Source: Azospirillum picis (GTDB lineage Bacteria > Pseudomonadota > Alphaproteobacteria > Azospirillales > Azospirillaceae). From it: a DNA stretch of 64,000 nt. The notes under the pieces are model-generated. The model had not been told where the DNA came from, did no database searches, and saw only the letters and a list, made by a program, of their open reading frames with translations. The DNA is taken from the NCBI RefSeq assembly GCF_017876115.1, contig NZ_JAGINO010000004.1:124001-188000 (forward strand), given 5' to 3'. Positions 20,949 through 29,861 of this stretch are shown one piece after another. Position numbers and translations under genes: made by a program. The first letter of the stretch is position 1; each line of letters begins with the position of its first letter.

Positions 20949-22283
20949 TCACCGGCCCTGGCGCTTCAGGCCGATGGCGCCCCGCAGGTCGGCGCCGGTG
21001 AGATCGGCCTCGCGCAGATCGGCATCGGTCAGATCGGCGTCGACCAGCACGGCGTTGCGAAGATCGGCCCCGCGCAGGTCGGCGGCTCTCAGGAGGGCCT
21101 GCGCGAAGGTCGCCCCCTGGAAATTGCCGGCCCGCAGGTCGGCATCGGTCAGATCGGCATCGCTGAAATTCGTCGGCCAGTCGATGGAGTTCAATCCGGC
21201 CCTGATCTTCATCGGCGAGCAGTCGGCGTCGGGCAGGCGGATGCGCTGCAGCATGGCGCCCTTGAAGTTCGTGCCCCGGCAGTCGGCATCGGTCAGGTCG
21301 GCCCCCATGGCGTTGCAGGACGACAGGTCGGCCATGGTGAAGCAGCAGTCCATCAGCCTGCTGTCGAACAGCATGGCGGTCTGGAAGTTGGCCGCCGAGA
21401 AGTCGGTGCCGCTCAGGTCGACGTCCCTCAGGTCGACGGCGGACAGGTTCGCCTGTGCGCCGCTGGCGCCGAGGGAAAGAACCCACTGGGAATGCGCGCG
21501 GATGATGTCCTGGATCGACTGTTCCAGCGACTCCAGCCCGCGCGGCAGCCGGGCGTTGCGCACATCGGCCTTGGACAGCGCCTCGCGGCCGACGACCGTC
21601 GTGGTCAGGTCGGCATCCTGGAACTGGGCGCCGTCGAGGATCGCGCCGGCCAGGATGGCGCCCTGGAGGTTGGCGCCGCAGAAATTGCAGTTGCTCAGAT
21701 TGGCGCCGGTGAAGTTGACCTTCTTCAGGGTGCTGCCCACGAAGTCCGCCCCGTTCATGCGGGCATTCTCGAAATTCGCATTGGTCAGGTCGGTGCCGGC
21801 GGCGATCGACCGAGAGAACTTCGCCCCCTTGGCCTGGACGTTGCGGAACATCGCCTTCTCCATCAGCGAGCGTCCATCGTCGGCGTAGGCGTTCACCAGG
21901 GCGCCGCGGCTCTTGTTCAGCAGCGTGCCTTCGCGGAAGTCGGCGAAGTCGAGAACGGCCTCCGACAGGTTGGCGCTGCGCAGGCGGGCGCCCCTCAGGT
22001 CGGTCTTCCTCAGGGTCGCATAGCGCAGGTCGCAGTTGATCAGGCTGGCGCCGAAGAGATTGGCCTCCGACAGGTTGGCGCGGGTGAAGGTGCTGCCGTC
22101 CAGCAGGGCGCCGGTCATGTCGGCGGCCATCAGGAACTTCGACGAGAAATCCAGCCGCTCCGCCCGCTTCATGTTCAGGGCGATGCGCTTGCCGCCCTTG
22201 CGCCGCAGGAACAGGACGTGCTGGCCATACAGCGCGTCCAAATCCGCCTGGCTGATGCGTGCCCGCTCATCCGTCTTCATCAT
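20949..22283 (-). CDS. Pentapeptide-repeat protein
   Basis: This 444-aa protein is built mostly of pentapeptide repeats A(D/N)Lxx, in two blocks: one around residues 45-215 (DMTGALLDGSTFTRANLSEA) and one around 270-435 (ANLSAVDLRDVDLSGTDF; ADLTDADLREADLTGADLRG). They are expected to fold into right-handed quadrilateral beta-helices. The start has a short non-repeat segment (DLDALYGQHVLFLRRKGGKR) typical of PilZ-like or regulatory caps, though I cannot assign it. Some repeat proteins mimic DNA and protect gyrase, but most have no known role. It is divergent from a MarR gene and convergent with the efflux operon. An ATG at 22280 is an equal choice of start. Confidence 0.85.
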   Translation of the reverse strand: MMKTDERARISQADLDALYGQHVLFLRRKGGKRIALNMKRAERLDFSSKFLMAADMTGALLDGSTFTRANLSEANLFGASLINCDLRYATLRKTDLRGARLRSANLSEAVLDFADFREGTLLNKSRGALVNAYADDGRSLMEKAMFRNVQAKGAKFSRSIAAGTDLTNANFENARMNGADFVGSTLKKVNFTGANLSNCNFCGANLQGAILAGAILDGAQFQDADLTTTVVGREALSKADVRNARLPRGLESLEQSIQDIIRAHSQWVLSLGASGAQANLSAVDLRDVDLSGTDFSAANFQTAMLFDSRLMDCCFTMADLSSCNAMGADLTDADCRGTNFKGAMLQRIRLPDADCSPMKIRAGLNSIDWPTNFSDADLTDADLRAGNFQGATFAQALLRAADLRGADLRNAVLVDADLTDADLREADLTGADLRGAIGLKRQGR

Positions 22284-22341
22284 TCCCTTCGTCGAGATGC
22301 GTCACCGCCGCGCGGAGAGGAGGCGATACGAAGCAGTGCTT

Positions 22342-22384
22342 AGTATACGGAAGCTATGCAGTGATGTGTTAATGTGGCGTTAAC
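22342..22384. promoter_or_regulatory. Promoter and operator region between the pentapeptide-repeat and MarR genes
   Basis: GTTAA-N7-TTAAC (22368-22384) is a palindrome in the AT-rich divergent gap. On the minus strand TTAACA overlaps it as a possible -35, with TATACT as a -10 (plus-strand 22342-22347); the 19-nt spacing is long. A MarR dimer bound at the palindrome could control both its own gene and the divergent one. Confidence 0.35.
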
Positions 22385-22424
22385 GGAAATCCCGTGGCGG
22401 TAGCGCCGTCTGAAGAAGGCGGAT

Positions 22425-22907
22425 ATGGTGATGAAGGATTGGTTCGAGAGATTTCAGACGGACGGAATGGCCCAGAAGCTATCCATGGCGGGATTGGCGA
22501 CGGTCGTGGAGAACACGTCCCGGCTGTTGCACGCGTCCGGCCACTCGGATGGGCTCTATCCGGCGCAGTGGGTGGCGCTCCGGTATCTGGCGGAGGTGTC
22601 CGAGGCGCAGAGGACGGCGTCGGCGCTGGCGCGCTACCAGGACTTGGCCATCGCCAGCGTCGCCCGCACGGTCATCACGCTGGTGGACAAGGGCCTGCTG
22701 GTCAAGCTGCCGAACCCGCGCGACGCACGGGCGGATTTGCTGGAACTCACCGACAGGGGCCGTGAACTGCTGAAGCGGGATCCGCGCCTGGTGCTGGAGC
22801 GTGCGCTGACCGAACTGCCGGAAGAGGATGTCGAGGCCTATGCCCGTTCCGCGACGAAGCTCCTGCAGCGGTTGCTGGAGCTGAGGAGGGAAAAGGGCCA
22901 CGGCTGA
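22425..22907 (+). CDS. MarR-family winged-helix regulator
   Basis: This 160-aa protein has the MarR layout. Helices come first (MAGLATVVENTSRLLHA; LYPAQWVALRYLAEV), then a winged helix (ASALARYQDLAIASVARTVITLVDKGLLVK) with the wing (NPRDARADLLELTDRGREL), and C-terminal dimer helices. The wing motif DxRxxxxxLT is present. The ligand is unknown. It is divergent from the pentapeptide-repeat gene, with a shared 141-nt control region holding a palindrome, so repression of both genes is likely. The start is ATG 22425, with an ATG two codons later also possible, after a GAAGGCGG ribosome-binding site. Confidence 0.85.
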   Translation: MVMKDWFERFQTDGMAQKLSMAGLATVVENTSRLLHASGHSDGLYPAQWVALRYLAEVSEAQRTASALARYQDLAIASVARTVITLVDKGLLVKLPNPRDARADLLELTDRGRELLKRDPRLVLERALTELPEEDVEAYARSATKLLQRLLELRREKGHG

Positions 22908-22947
22908 GGAGGGTGTCCGAACCCCGCCCACCGATGGGCGGGCGCGG

Positions 22948-23331
22948 TCACCCGTCCCCGTCCGGCCGCGTCGACCGCTGGCGGATGGCCGCCACCAGAT
23001 CCTCGTTGTCGAAGGGCTTGTAGAACACCTGGTCGGCGCCCCAGGTTCGTGCCATTGCCGCCGTGCTCTCGATCGGGATGCGGGCGGCGCCGCCGGTGAT
23101 GACGAAGACGGGAATTTCAGGGCTGACCGTCCGCAGCCGCTGCAGCAGGTCGATCCCGTTCAGGCGCGGCATCCACACGTCGGCGACCACCAGATCGACG
23201 GCGCCGGACCGGAGCTTCGCCAGCGCCTCCTCGCCGTCGGCCGCCTCCTCCACCTCGTGCCCCGCATCCTCCAGGCTGGTGCGCAGCGAATAGCGGACAT
23301 GTTCGGCATCGTCGACGATCAGGATTCTCAT
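22948..23331 (-). CDS. Single-domain response regulator paired with the MASE1 kinase
   Basis: The ATG at 23331 has a GAGGAA ribosome-binding site; the frame extends 9 codons further without reason. The 127-aa product is one receiver: the acidic pair in ILIVDDAEHVR, the phospho-acceptor Asp in LVVADVWMPRLNG, Thr in VFVITGGAA and Lys in QVFYKPFDNEDL. There is no output domain. It follows the histidine kinase gene by 10 nt on the same strand, so kinase and receiver form a two-gene operon whose output must go through protein contact or a further relay. Confidence 0.88.
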   Translation of the reverse strand: MRILIVDDAEHVRYSLRTSLEDAGHEVEEAADGEEALAKLRSGAVDLVVADVWMPRLNGIDLLQRLRTVSPEIPVFVITGGAARIPIESTAAMARTWGADQVFYKPFDNEDLVAAIRQRSTRPDGDG

Positions 23332-23341
23332 GGTTCCTCGC

Positions 23342-25255
23342 TCAGCAGTGCTCTGCAAGGGTTAGCACGAAGCGGGCGCCCTGGGGAGCCCGGGTGACGA
23401 GTGCGATCGTGGCGTTGCGGCGCAGCAGCAGGTCGCGCACGACCGCCAGCCCCAGCCCGGTCCCCTGGCCATGGGGTTTGGTCGTGAAGAACGGCTCCAT
23501 CACCCGGTCCGCATTTCCGGCCGGGATGCCGGGTCCGTCGTCCTCCACGGTCACGGTCACCGCGCCGTCGGCGGGCCTGCCGATATGAAGGCTGAGCCGT
23601 CCCCGCTGGCCGGTCGCATCCAGGGCGTTGACCACCAGGTTGGTGACGATCTGGCTGAGTTCCGTGCGGGTCAGGCGCACCCTGACCGCGGCGGTATCGC
23701 TGGTCATCGCGATGGTGAAGCTAGGGGGCAGGGTGGCGGTGAGCAGCGCCACCACGTCGCGAAGGGCGCCCACCAGCTCCGTTCCGCCGTCTCCCTCCTC
23801 GTCGTTCCGCGCGAAGGACAGCACCTGCCGGACCAGCCTTGCCGAATTGCGGGCGCTCTCCTCGATGATGGCGAGCGCCTTCTCCAGCCGTTCCGGCCGC
23901 CGGACGGAGGCCGGAACGATTTCCAGGCCGGCTTCCCTGCGGGCCTGCTGGCTGAGGTTGATGACCGGGTGCAGGAGGTTGTTCAGCTCGTGGGCCAGCC
24001 CGCCGGCGATCTCGCCGATGGCGGCCATGCGGCGCTGGTGCTGCTCCGCCTTTTCGCGCCGGCGCTGCTCCGTCACGTCCTGCTGGATGGCGATCAGCGT
24101 CTCTCCCGACGGGGATGCCGTCGCACGCTTGACCGTCCAGTTGAAGGTCCGGCCGTCGACCTCCATGTCGCCCTCGAATCCTTCTCCCGGCCGCAGCCGC
24201 TGGATGATGGGCGCGGCGTCGGCGTTGAAGCGCAGGAAGGCACGGTTGGCGAAGGCGACCTGCACGCCCCCGGCCTGCCGTTCCAGCAGGGCGATTCCCA
24301 GCGGGGCCGCCTCGATGGCATGGGCAAGCTGTGCGTTGCGCCCGAGCAGCTCGGTCCGCGTGCTGCCCAGCGCCCCCAGCAGCAGGCCGGTCGCGCCGGC
24401 AGCCAGCATGAAGACCTGGAGATCGATCGCCTCGGCGGTCCCGAGACGGTCGTGCATCAGCAGGACCAGCCCGCCATTCACTAGGAAGGCGGTCAGCGTC
24501 GACGCGCCGAAGCCCCACAGGAACCCGGCGGCGGAAATGGGAAGGATGAGGAGGAAATATGAGCTGGCCGGGGTGGACAGCAGGTCATGGGAAAGGAACC
24601 AGGCCAGCAGCGCCGCGGCGCTCAGCCCGGCCGCCCGCAGGGCGGTCTGCGCTCCCGGCATGATCCAGGGGCCTGCCGGCCCCCCGCTTGGCCGTGTGAT
24701 GTGGAAGACGGCGAGGAAGACGGGGGTGCAAAGCAGCATTCCCGACATGTCCCCCAGCCAATAGGCGAAGTTGAGGTTGCCGGCGATGGAAATGTTCCGC
24801 GCGGTGATCGCCTGGACCGCCGCGGTGGAGGCCACGAACAGCAGGGTCTCGGCGGCGACGGCAACCGCTATGAAGATGATGACGTCCTTTGCCGAGCCCA
24901 ACGGGCTTTCGCCGCTCCACCGCCGGAGCAGGAGCCCGGCCGCGCCGACGATGATGGCCTGCGGGATGATGAGGAGGCTGTAGCTGGTCACCGTGCCGTA
25001 GGTGAGCAGATCGGACGGGATGAACAGGAAGGGAATGGCGGCCGGGCCGCTGTGAAGCACGAAGGCCAGCATCAGGCCGATCGGCGGATACCAGGCGCTG
25101 GCGTTCGGAGCGACGTCGAACAGGCCCGCTGCCCGATAGAGAAGCGCCTTCAACAGCAGATAGGCGATGGCGGTCAGCACCAGGGCGGGCAGGCGCGGGC
25201 GATCGAGGGGCAAGGGGGGATGCTCCGGGCAGGTCGGCGACCATACTGGGAGCAT
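23342..25255 (-). CDS. Membrane sensor histidine kinase with MASE1-like domain
   Basis: This 637-aa protein has an N-terminal block of about eight membrane helices (residues 20-300) of MASE1 type (WYPPIGLMLAFVLHSGPAAI and NFAYWLGDMSGMLLCTPVFLAVF are typical). A short PAS-like segment follows (AIEAAPLGIALLERQ; VAFANRAFLRFNAD), then a HisKA of the LAHELNNLLHP type and a HATPase (DDGPGIPAGNADRVMEPFF, GTGLGLAVVRDL). MASE1 is a sensor module of unknown ligand. The HELNN form resembles NtrB/DctB-like kinases that pair with separate receivers, as the next gene suggests. No clear ribosome-binding site is seen at ATG 25255. Confidence 0.85.
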   Translation of the reverse strand: MLPVWSPTCPEHPPLPLDRPRLPALVLTAIAYLLLKALLYRAAGLFDVAPNASAWYPPIGLMLAFVLHSGPAAIPFLFIPSDLLTYGTVTSYSLLIIPQAIIVGAAGLLLRRWSGESPLGSAKDVIIFIAVAVAAETLLFVASTAAVQAITARNISIAGNLNFAYWLGDMSGMLLCTPVFLAVFHITRPSGGPAGPWIMPGAQTALRAAGLSAAALLAWFLSHDLLSTPASSYFLLILPISAAGFLWGFGASTLTAFLVNGGLVLLMHDRLGTAEAIDLQVFMLAAGATGLLLGALGSTRTELLGRNAQLAHAIEAAPLGIALLERQAGGVQVAFANRAFLRFNADAAPIIQRLRPGEGFEGDMEVDGRTFNWTVKRATASPSGETLIAIQQDVTEQRRREKAEQHQRRMAAIGEIAGGLAHELNNLLHPVINLSQQARREAGLEIVPASVRRPERLEKALAIIEESARNSARLVRQVLSFARNDEEGDGGTELVGALRDVVALLTATLPPSFTIAMTSDTAAVRVRLTRTELSQIVTNLVVNALDATGQRGRLSLHIGRPADGAVTVTVEDDGPGIPAGNADRVMEPFFTTKPHGQGTGLGLAVVRDLLLRRNATIALVTRAPQGARFVLTLAEHC

Positions 25256-25318
25256 GGCCGCGACCGCCGGGCAAGCATTCCCGTTCGCGCCGGCAGGCGC
25301 CGGCGGCAGGCCGCCGGG

Positions 25319-25558
25319 TCAGTGCAACCGTGGCCGGCTTCCCCCCTCGCCGTTGGTCCGCACGGCGTCCACGAGGTCGCGCACCTCGGCGGTCAGGGCG
25401 TCCGCGCTCCAGCCATGATCGTCGGCACCGGCGACCACCAGAAGGCGCAGGGTGGTGCGCAGCAGGTCGCCGTCATTCCAGCCGTGTTCGCGTTCGGTCT
25501 GCCGCGCCATGCGAAGCAGCGAGGTGGCGCAGTCCAGGACCTCGGGATCGACCTTCAT
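25319..25558 (-). CDS. Small protein of unknown function (79 aa)
   Basis: I do not recognise this gene. The 79-aa product looks all-helical (VLDCATSLLRMARQTEREHG; DGDLLRTTLRLLVVAGADDH; ALTAEVRDLVDAVRT) and soluble, without Cys pairs other than one Cys. It looks real because it has an AGGAGG-type ribosome-binding site and a credible promoter with a palindrome upstream. Its base use resembles that of its neighbours. It lies between the MASE1 kinase and a DUF1636 gene on the same strand. Confidence 0.6.
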   Translation of the reverse strand: MKVDPEVLDCATSLLRMARQTEREHGWNDGDLLRTTLRLLVVAGADDHGWSADALTAEVRDLVDAVRTNGEGGSRPRLH

Positions 25559-25592
25559 CGGAGGCTCCTCCTCGCCGTGGGGCGGCGAAAAC

Positions 25593-25637
25593 GTTGGTCA
25601 TGCCAACAATATCGAGGCCGGAGCCTGGGTCTGTCAA
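25593..25637 (-). promoter_or_regulatory. Promoter and palindromic operator of the 79-aa protein gene
   Basis: On the minus strand TTGACA (25632-25637) and GATATT (25608-25613) lie 18 nt apart. Immediately downstream is GTTGG-TCATG-CCAAC (25593-25607), a perfect 5-nt-arm palindrome at the expected start point. The layout fits a repressor-controlled sigma-70 promoter about 35 nt before the gene. Confidence 0.5.
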
Positions 25638-25667
25638 ACAGGTCTTTCGGCGCGCCTGCCGTTCGCC

Positions 25668-26084
25668 TTAGGGGCCGTTCCGGCTGGAGGACCGCTCCTG
25701 TTCCGCCGGTGCCCTGTCCAACGGCGGCATCCGGGAGATGAACCGGCCCTTCACGCCCTGCGGCCAGTTCCGGAACGGCACGACCCCGTCCTCGGTCTGG
25801 GCGTAGGCGCGCAGATAGGCCGTCAGCGTTTCCACCGCGCTGTCGTCGGGCGGCAGGTCTCCCAGCACGTAGCTCATCCGCTCGGCGGACCGCACGGCGA
25901 CGGCGCAGGGCCGGCGGCAGCTCATCAGGCACCGCATCGGGCGCACCCTCACCTCGGCCGCCAACGCGGGGTCGGCAGCCAGCGCCCGCTCCATCAGCGC
26001 CAGGAGTTCCGCCCCAGGACGCGGCCCGTCCGGAGGATCCCCGGGGCGGCGGCAGGTTTCGCAGACGATGAGCTCGACGGTCAT
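25668..26084 (-). CDS. DUF1636 ferredoxin-like/metal-binding protein
   Basis: This 138-aa protein starts MTVELIVCETCRRPGDP with a CxxC and has a second Cys pair in MRCLMSCRRPCAVAV, the DUF1636 pattern (thioredoxin-like [2Fe-2S] ferredoxin fold). The rest contains SYVLGDLPPD and the family end GRFISRMPPL. In other proteobacteria DUF1636 genes are often near cobalamin or cobalt genes, from memory, but no such gene is present here and I could not make out a cobalamin riboswitch upstream. The role is unknown; iron-sulfur or metal binding is likely from the four to five cysteines. Confidence 0.75.
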   Translation of the reverse strand: MTVELIVCETCRRPGDPPDGPRPGAELLALMERALAADPALAAEVRVRPMRCLMSCRRPCAVAVRSAERMSYVLGDLPPDDSAVETLTAYLRAYAQTEDGVVPFRNWPQGVKGRFISRMPPLDRAPAEQERSSSRNGP

Positions 26085-26140
26085 GGTTCCGCTTTCGCAA
26101 TGATTTTATGGAGGGCGGCAGCGGGTCGGCGCCGGTGGCA

Positions 26141-26169
26141 GAGCTACCGGCAACCGCCGGGGCTGTCAA
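26141..26169 (-). promoter_or_regulatory. Possible sigma-70 promoter of the DUF1636 gene
   Basis: On the minus strand TTGACA (26164-26169) is followed after 17 nt by TAGCTC (26141-26146), a perfect -35 with a poor -10. The start of transcription would be about 50 nt before the ATG at 26084. Confidence 0.35.
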
Positions 26170-26333
26170 CCGCCGGCCCCGGTGCGGGCACGGCCATCGC
26201 ATATGGCTGTTGCGGCTTGCCAAGGGGCGGCAAACTCCCGACGATGCCGGGCGAAGGCTGAGGGGCGGGCGATGGTCTCGAATGGCGGAAGTGCGGGGGC
26301 GCCGATGGACGGCATGACGGGCGGCGCGGGGGC

Positions 26334-29300
26334 ATGACCGCGCGGCAACGGATCGTCCGCGAACGGCGGCAGTACAACCAGCTCGCCGCTGACCAGACGA
26401 TGGAGGATTACGCGCTGCGCTACACCGCGGAGCGGGCGCGGCGCTGGAGCGCTTGGCGCGTCGCCAACACCGCGCTGGGCGCCATTTCCTTCCTGGCCTG
26501 CGAGGCGATCGGTGCGGCGGTGACGCTGACCTATGGCTTCGAGAACGCCATGGCGGCCATCCTGGCGACGGCGGTGCTGAACGTCCTGGTCGGGCTGCCC
26601 ATCACCTACCATGCGGCCAGGGCTGGGGTGGACATCGACCTGCTGTCCCGCGGCGCCGGGTTCGGCTATCTGGGCTCCACCATCACCTCGCTGGTCTACG
26701 CCTCCTTCACCTTCATCCTCTTCTCCATCGAGGCCAGCATCATGTCGGCCGGGCTGACGATGGTCCTGGGCATCCCGGCATCCGTCGCCCATGTCATCAG
26801 CTCGCTGGCCGTCATCCCGATCGCGATCTACGGCATCCGCGTCATCAGCCGCGTGCAGTGGGCGACGCAGCCGGTCTGGATCATCCTGCAATGCGTGCCG
26901 CTGGCCTACATCGTCCTGCTCGACCGCGAGACGCTGGCCGAATGGATGGCGCTGCCGGGCATCTATGCCCCGGACGGCGGGCTTGCGCTGCTGCCCTTCG
27001 GCATGGCGGCGTCGGTGCTGCTGTCGCTGCTGCCGCAGATCGGCGAGCAGGTCGACTACCTGCGCTTCCTGCCGTCGCCGGCCCGGATCGGCCGGACGCG
27101 CTGGTGGGCGGCGATGCTGGCGGGCGGCCCCGGCTGGGTGGTGATCGGCAGCCTGAAGCTAGCCGCCGGGTCGCTGCTGGCGTTCCTGGCCATGAGGCAT
27201 GGGCTTCCGGCCGCCGATGCCGTGCAGCCGAACATGATGTACCACGTCGCCTTCCTCGACGTGTTCGGCTCGCCCGGCGTGGCGCTGGCGCTCACCGGCA
27301 TCTTCGTCGTTGCCTGCCAGATCAAGATCAACGTCACCAACGCCTACGCCGGCTCCATCGCCTGGTCGAACTTCTTCTCCCGCCTGACCCGCAGCCATCC
27401 CGGCCGCGTCGTCTGGCTGGTGTTCAACGTGCTGCTGGCGCTCCTGCTGATGGAGATCGGCATCCTCGGCGTGATCGAGAGCGTCCTCGGCCTCTACGCC
27501 AACGTGGCGGTCGGCTGGCTGGGCGCGGTGGCCGCCGACCTGGCGGTCAACAAGCCGCTGGGCTTCAGCCCGCGCCATATCGAGTTCAAGCGCGCCCACC
27601 TCTACGACATCAACCCGGTCGGCACCGGGGCGATGGCCGTCTCGGTGCTGTGCTCGACCACCGCCTTCCTCGGGCTGCTGGGGCCGGTGGCCCAGGCGCT
27701 GGCGCCCTTCATCGGGCTGGTGGCCGCCTTCCTCGCCGCGCCGCTGATCGCCTGGAGGACGAAGGGCCGCTATTATCTCGCCCGCCAGTCGCCGGAGCTT
27801 CCGGCCGATGCCGCCGTCATCCGCTGCTCGATCTGCGAGAACCGGTTCGAGCGGCAGGACATGGCCTTCTGCCCGGCCTACGACGCGCCGATCTGCTCGC
27901 TCTGCTGCACGCTGGAGGCGCGCTGCCACGACCTGTGCAAGACGAACAGCCGCTTCGCCGACCAGATCGCCCACAGCCTGCAGCGGGTTCTGCCCAGGCG
28001 GATGGCGGCCGGCGTGCACACCCGCACCGGCCATTTCATCGGGGTGATGACGCTGTTCTCTCTCGTGCTCGGCGGCGTCCTGGTGGTCATCGACTTCCAG
28101 TATGCCGGTGCCGGGGCGGCGGAGCTCGCGGCGATCCACACCGCGCTGTTCACGGTCTTCATCTGCCTGTTCATCCTGTCCGGCGTCGCCGCCTGGCTGC
28201 TGGTGCTGGCCCAGGAAAGCCGCCGCAAGGCGGAGGAGGAGAGCGCCCGCCAGACCGCCATGCTGATGGACGAGATCGCCGCCCACGAGCGCACCGACGC
28301 GGCCCTCCAGAAGGCCAAGGAGGTGGCGGAGGCCGCCAACGCCGCCAAGAGCCGCTACATCATCGGCGTCAGCCACGAGATCCGGGCGCCGCTGAACGCC
28401 ATTTCCGGCTATGCCCAGCTTCTGGAGAGCAACAGCACCGAGCGCCCCCAGGACGCCGTCCGCGTCATCCGCCGCAGCGCCGAGCATCTGTCGAACCTGA
28501 TCGACGGTCTGCTCGACATCTCCAAGATCGAATCCGGCCTGCGCCGGCTCAGCCGCGACAAGGTCAGGCTGATCGACTTCCTCGACCAGCTCGCCGACAT
28601 GTTCCGCATCCAGGCGGCGGCCAAGGGGCTGGAGTTCCGCTACGACCGGGTTCCCCATCTGCCGGCCTTCGTCCACACCGACAGCAAGATCCTGCGGCAG
28701 ATCCTGATCAACCTGCTGTCCAACGCGGTCAAATACACCCAGGCCGGCCATGTGGCGCTGAACGTCCGCTACCGCAGCCAGATCGCCGAGTTCGAGATCA
28801 TCGACACCGGCATCGGCATCCGGCCCGAGGACCTCGAGCGCGTCTTCGAGCCCTTCGAACGCGGCCGCGGCGCCGCGGTGCGGGCGGTGGCCGGCACCGG
28901 CCTCGGCCTCACCATCACCCGCGTCCTGACCCGGATCATGGGCGGCGACATCACGGTGCGCAGCACCGTGGGGCAGGGCAGCGTCTTCACCGTCCGCCTG
29001 CTGCTGTCGGAGGCCATGCACCGGCCGGGCGAGGAGGTCGAGCGCCGGGCCGTCACCGGCTATGCCGGGCCGCCCATCCGGGTGCTGCTGGTCGACGACG
29101 ACCGCGACCATCTGGCGCTGATGACCGACATCCTGCGGCCCCTGGGCTTCGTGCTGTTCACGGCGTCGGACGCCGCGACCTGCCTGGAGCTGGCGGCGCA
29201 GTGCAAGCCGGACGTCGCCCTGCTCGACATCTCCCTGCCGGGGGAGAGCGGATGGGACATCGCCGAGTCGCTGCGCCGGCTGTTCGGTACCGGCATCCGC

Positions 29301-29861
29301 ATCGTCATGGTCTCCGCCAATGCCTATGAGGCGCAGGGGCCGGGCGATGGCCGGGCGCCGCACGACGCCTTCGTCGCCAAGCCCATCGAGATCCACGCCC
29401 TGCTCGACCGCATCCAGGCGCTGACCGGCCTCGAGTGGATCCATGCCGGCGAGGGGGCGGCTCTCCACGGCACGGAAAAGGCGGAGCCGGAAGCGGCGGT
29501 TCCGGCCGCGGCGGCGCAGGATGCCGGCCCGCCCCCGGCGGTTCCGGCCGTCGCCCGGCCTCCGGCCTCGGCGCTGCGTCACATCGACGACCTGCGCCAG
29601 CTCGGCCGGATCGGCTACATTCGCGGGATCGAGGCCAAGCTGCGCGAGATCGAGGCGGAGGATGGCGAGGCAGCGGCCTTCGTCGAGGGGCTGCGCAAAC
29701 TGGTGCGCGCCTTCGACCTGAAAGGCTATATGCGTGCGCTGGACGCGGCCGCCGCCGCGGACCCCGATGCCGCGGGTCCTGATGCCGATCGGGCCGGGGG
29801 AGATGGTGGAAACGGGGAGAGTGCCGGCAGTGGGGAACGGGACGGGGCCATGACACCATGA
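26334..29861 (+). CDS. NCS1-type transporter fused to a Cys-rich linker and hybrid histidine kinase
   Basis: This 1,175-aa fusion opens with a complete-looking purine/cytosine permease-like domain (residues 20-480, about 12 helices; MEDYALRYTAERARRWSAW, and CQIKINVTNAYAGSIAW as in NCS1 helix 8). A cysteine cluster follows (498-535: CxxC, C513, CxxCC at 521-525, C531, C535), likely a zinc site. Then come two more helices (565-625), a coiled coil, HisKA (His681), HATPase (DTGIGIRPEDL, GTGLGLT) and a receiver (Asp965). The tail has a helical segment that may be HPt-like but lacks a clear His motif. By analogy with CbrA-type transporter kinases, it probably senses a nucleobase-like or other substrate. 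It overlaps the next gene by 4 nt. Confidence 0.88.
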   Translation: MTARQRIVRERRQYNQLAADQTMEDYALRYTAERARRWSAWRVANTALGAISFLACEAIGAAVTLTYGFENAMAAILATAVLNVLVGLPITYHAARAGVDIDLLSRGAGFGYLGSTITSLVYASFTFILFSIEASIMSAGLTMVLGIPASVAHVISSLAVIPIAIYGIRVISRVQWATQPVWIILQCVPLAYIVLLDRETLAEWMALPGIYAPDGGLALLPFGMAASVLLSLLPQIGEQVDYLRFLPSPARIGRTRWWAAMLAGGPGWVVIGSLKLAAGSLLAFLAMRHGLPAADAVQPNMMYHVAFLDVFGSPGVALALTGIFVVACQIKINVTNAYAGSIAWSNFFSRLTRSHPGRVVWLVFNVLLALLLMEIGILGVIESVLGLYANVAVGWLGAVAADLAVNKPLGFSPRHIEFKRAHLYDINPVGTGAMAVSVLCSTTAFLGLLGPVAQALAPFIGLVAAFLAAPLIAWRTKGRYYLARQSPELPADAAVIRCSICENRFERQDMAFCPAYDAPICSLCCTLEARCHDLCKTNSRFADQIAHSLQRVLPRRMAAGVHTRTGHFIGVMTLFSLVLGGVLVVIDFQYAGAGAAELAAIHTALFTVFICLFILSGVAAWLLVLAQESRRKAEEESARQTAMLMDEIAAHERTDAALQKAKEVAEAANAAKSRYIIGVSHEIRAPLNAISGYAQLLESNSTERPQDAVRVIRRSAEHLSNLIDGLLDISKIESGLRRLSRDKVRLIDFLDQLADMFRIQAAAKGLEFRYDRVPHLPAFVHTDSKILRQILINLLSNAVKYTQAGHVALNVRYRSQIAEFEIIDTGIGIRPEDLERVFEPFERGRGAAVRAVAGTGLGLTITRVLTRIMGGDITVRSTVGQGSVFTVRLLLSEAMHRPGEEVERRAVTGYAGPPIRVLLVDDDRDHLALMTDILRPLGFVLFTASDAATCLELAAQCKPDVALLDISLPGESGWDIAESLRRLFGTGIRIVMVSANAYEAQGPGDGRAPHDAFVAKPIEIHALLDRIQALTGLEWIHAGEGAALHGTEKAEPEAAVPAAAAQDAGPPPAVPAVARPPASALRHIDDLRQLGRIGYIRGIEAKLREIEAEDGEAAAFVEGLRKLVRAFDLKGYMRALDAAAAADPDAAGPDADRAGGDGGNGESAGSGERDGAMTP

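Noticed and set aside
26085-26333. Cobalamin riboswitch ahead of the DUF1636 gene
   Set aside because: I looked for the conserved B12-box and core segments and could not identify them; only a weak promoter is visible.
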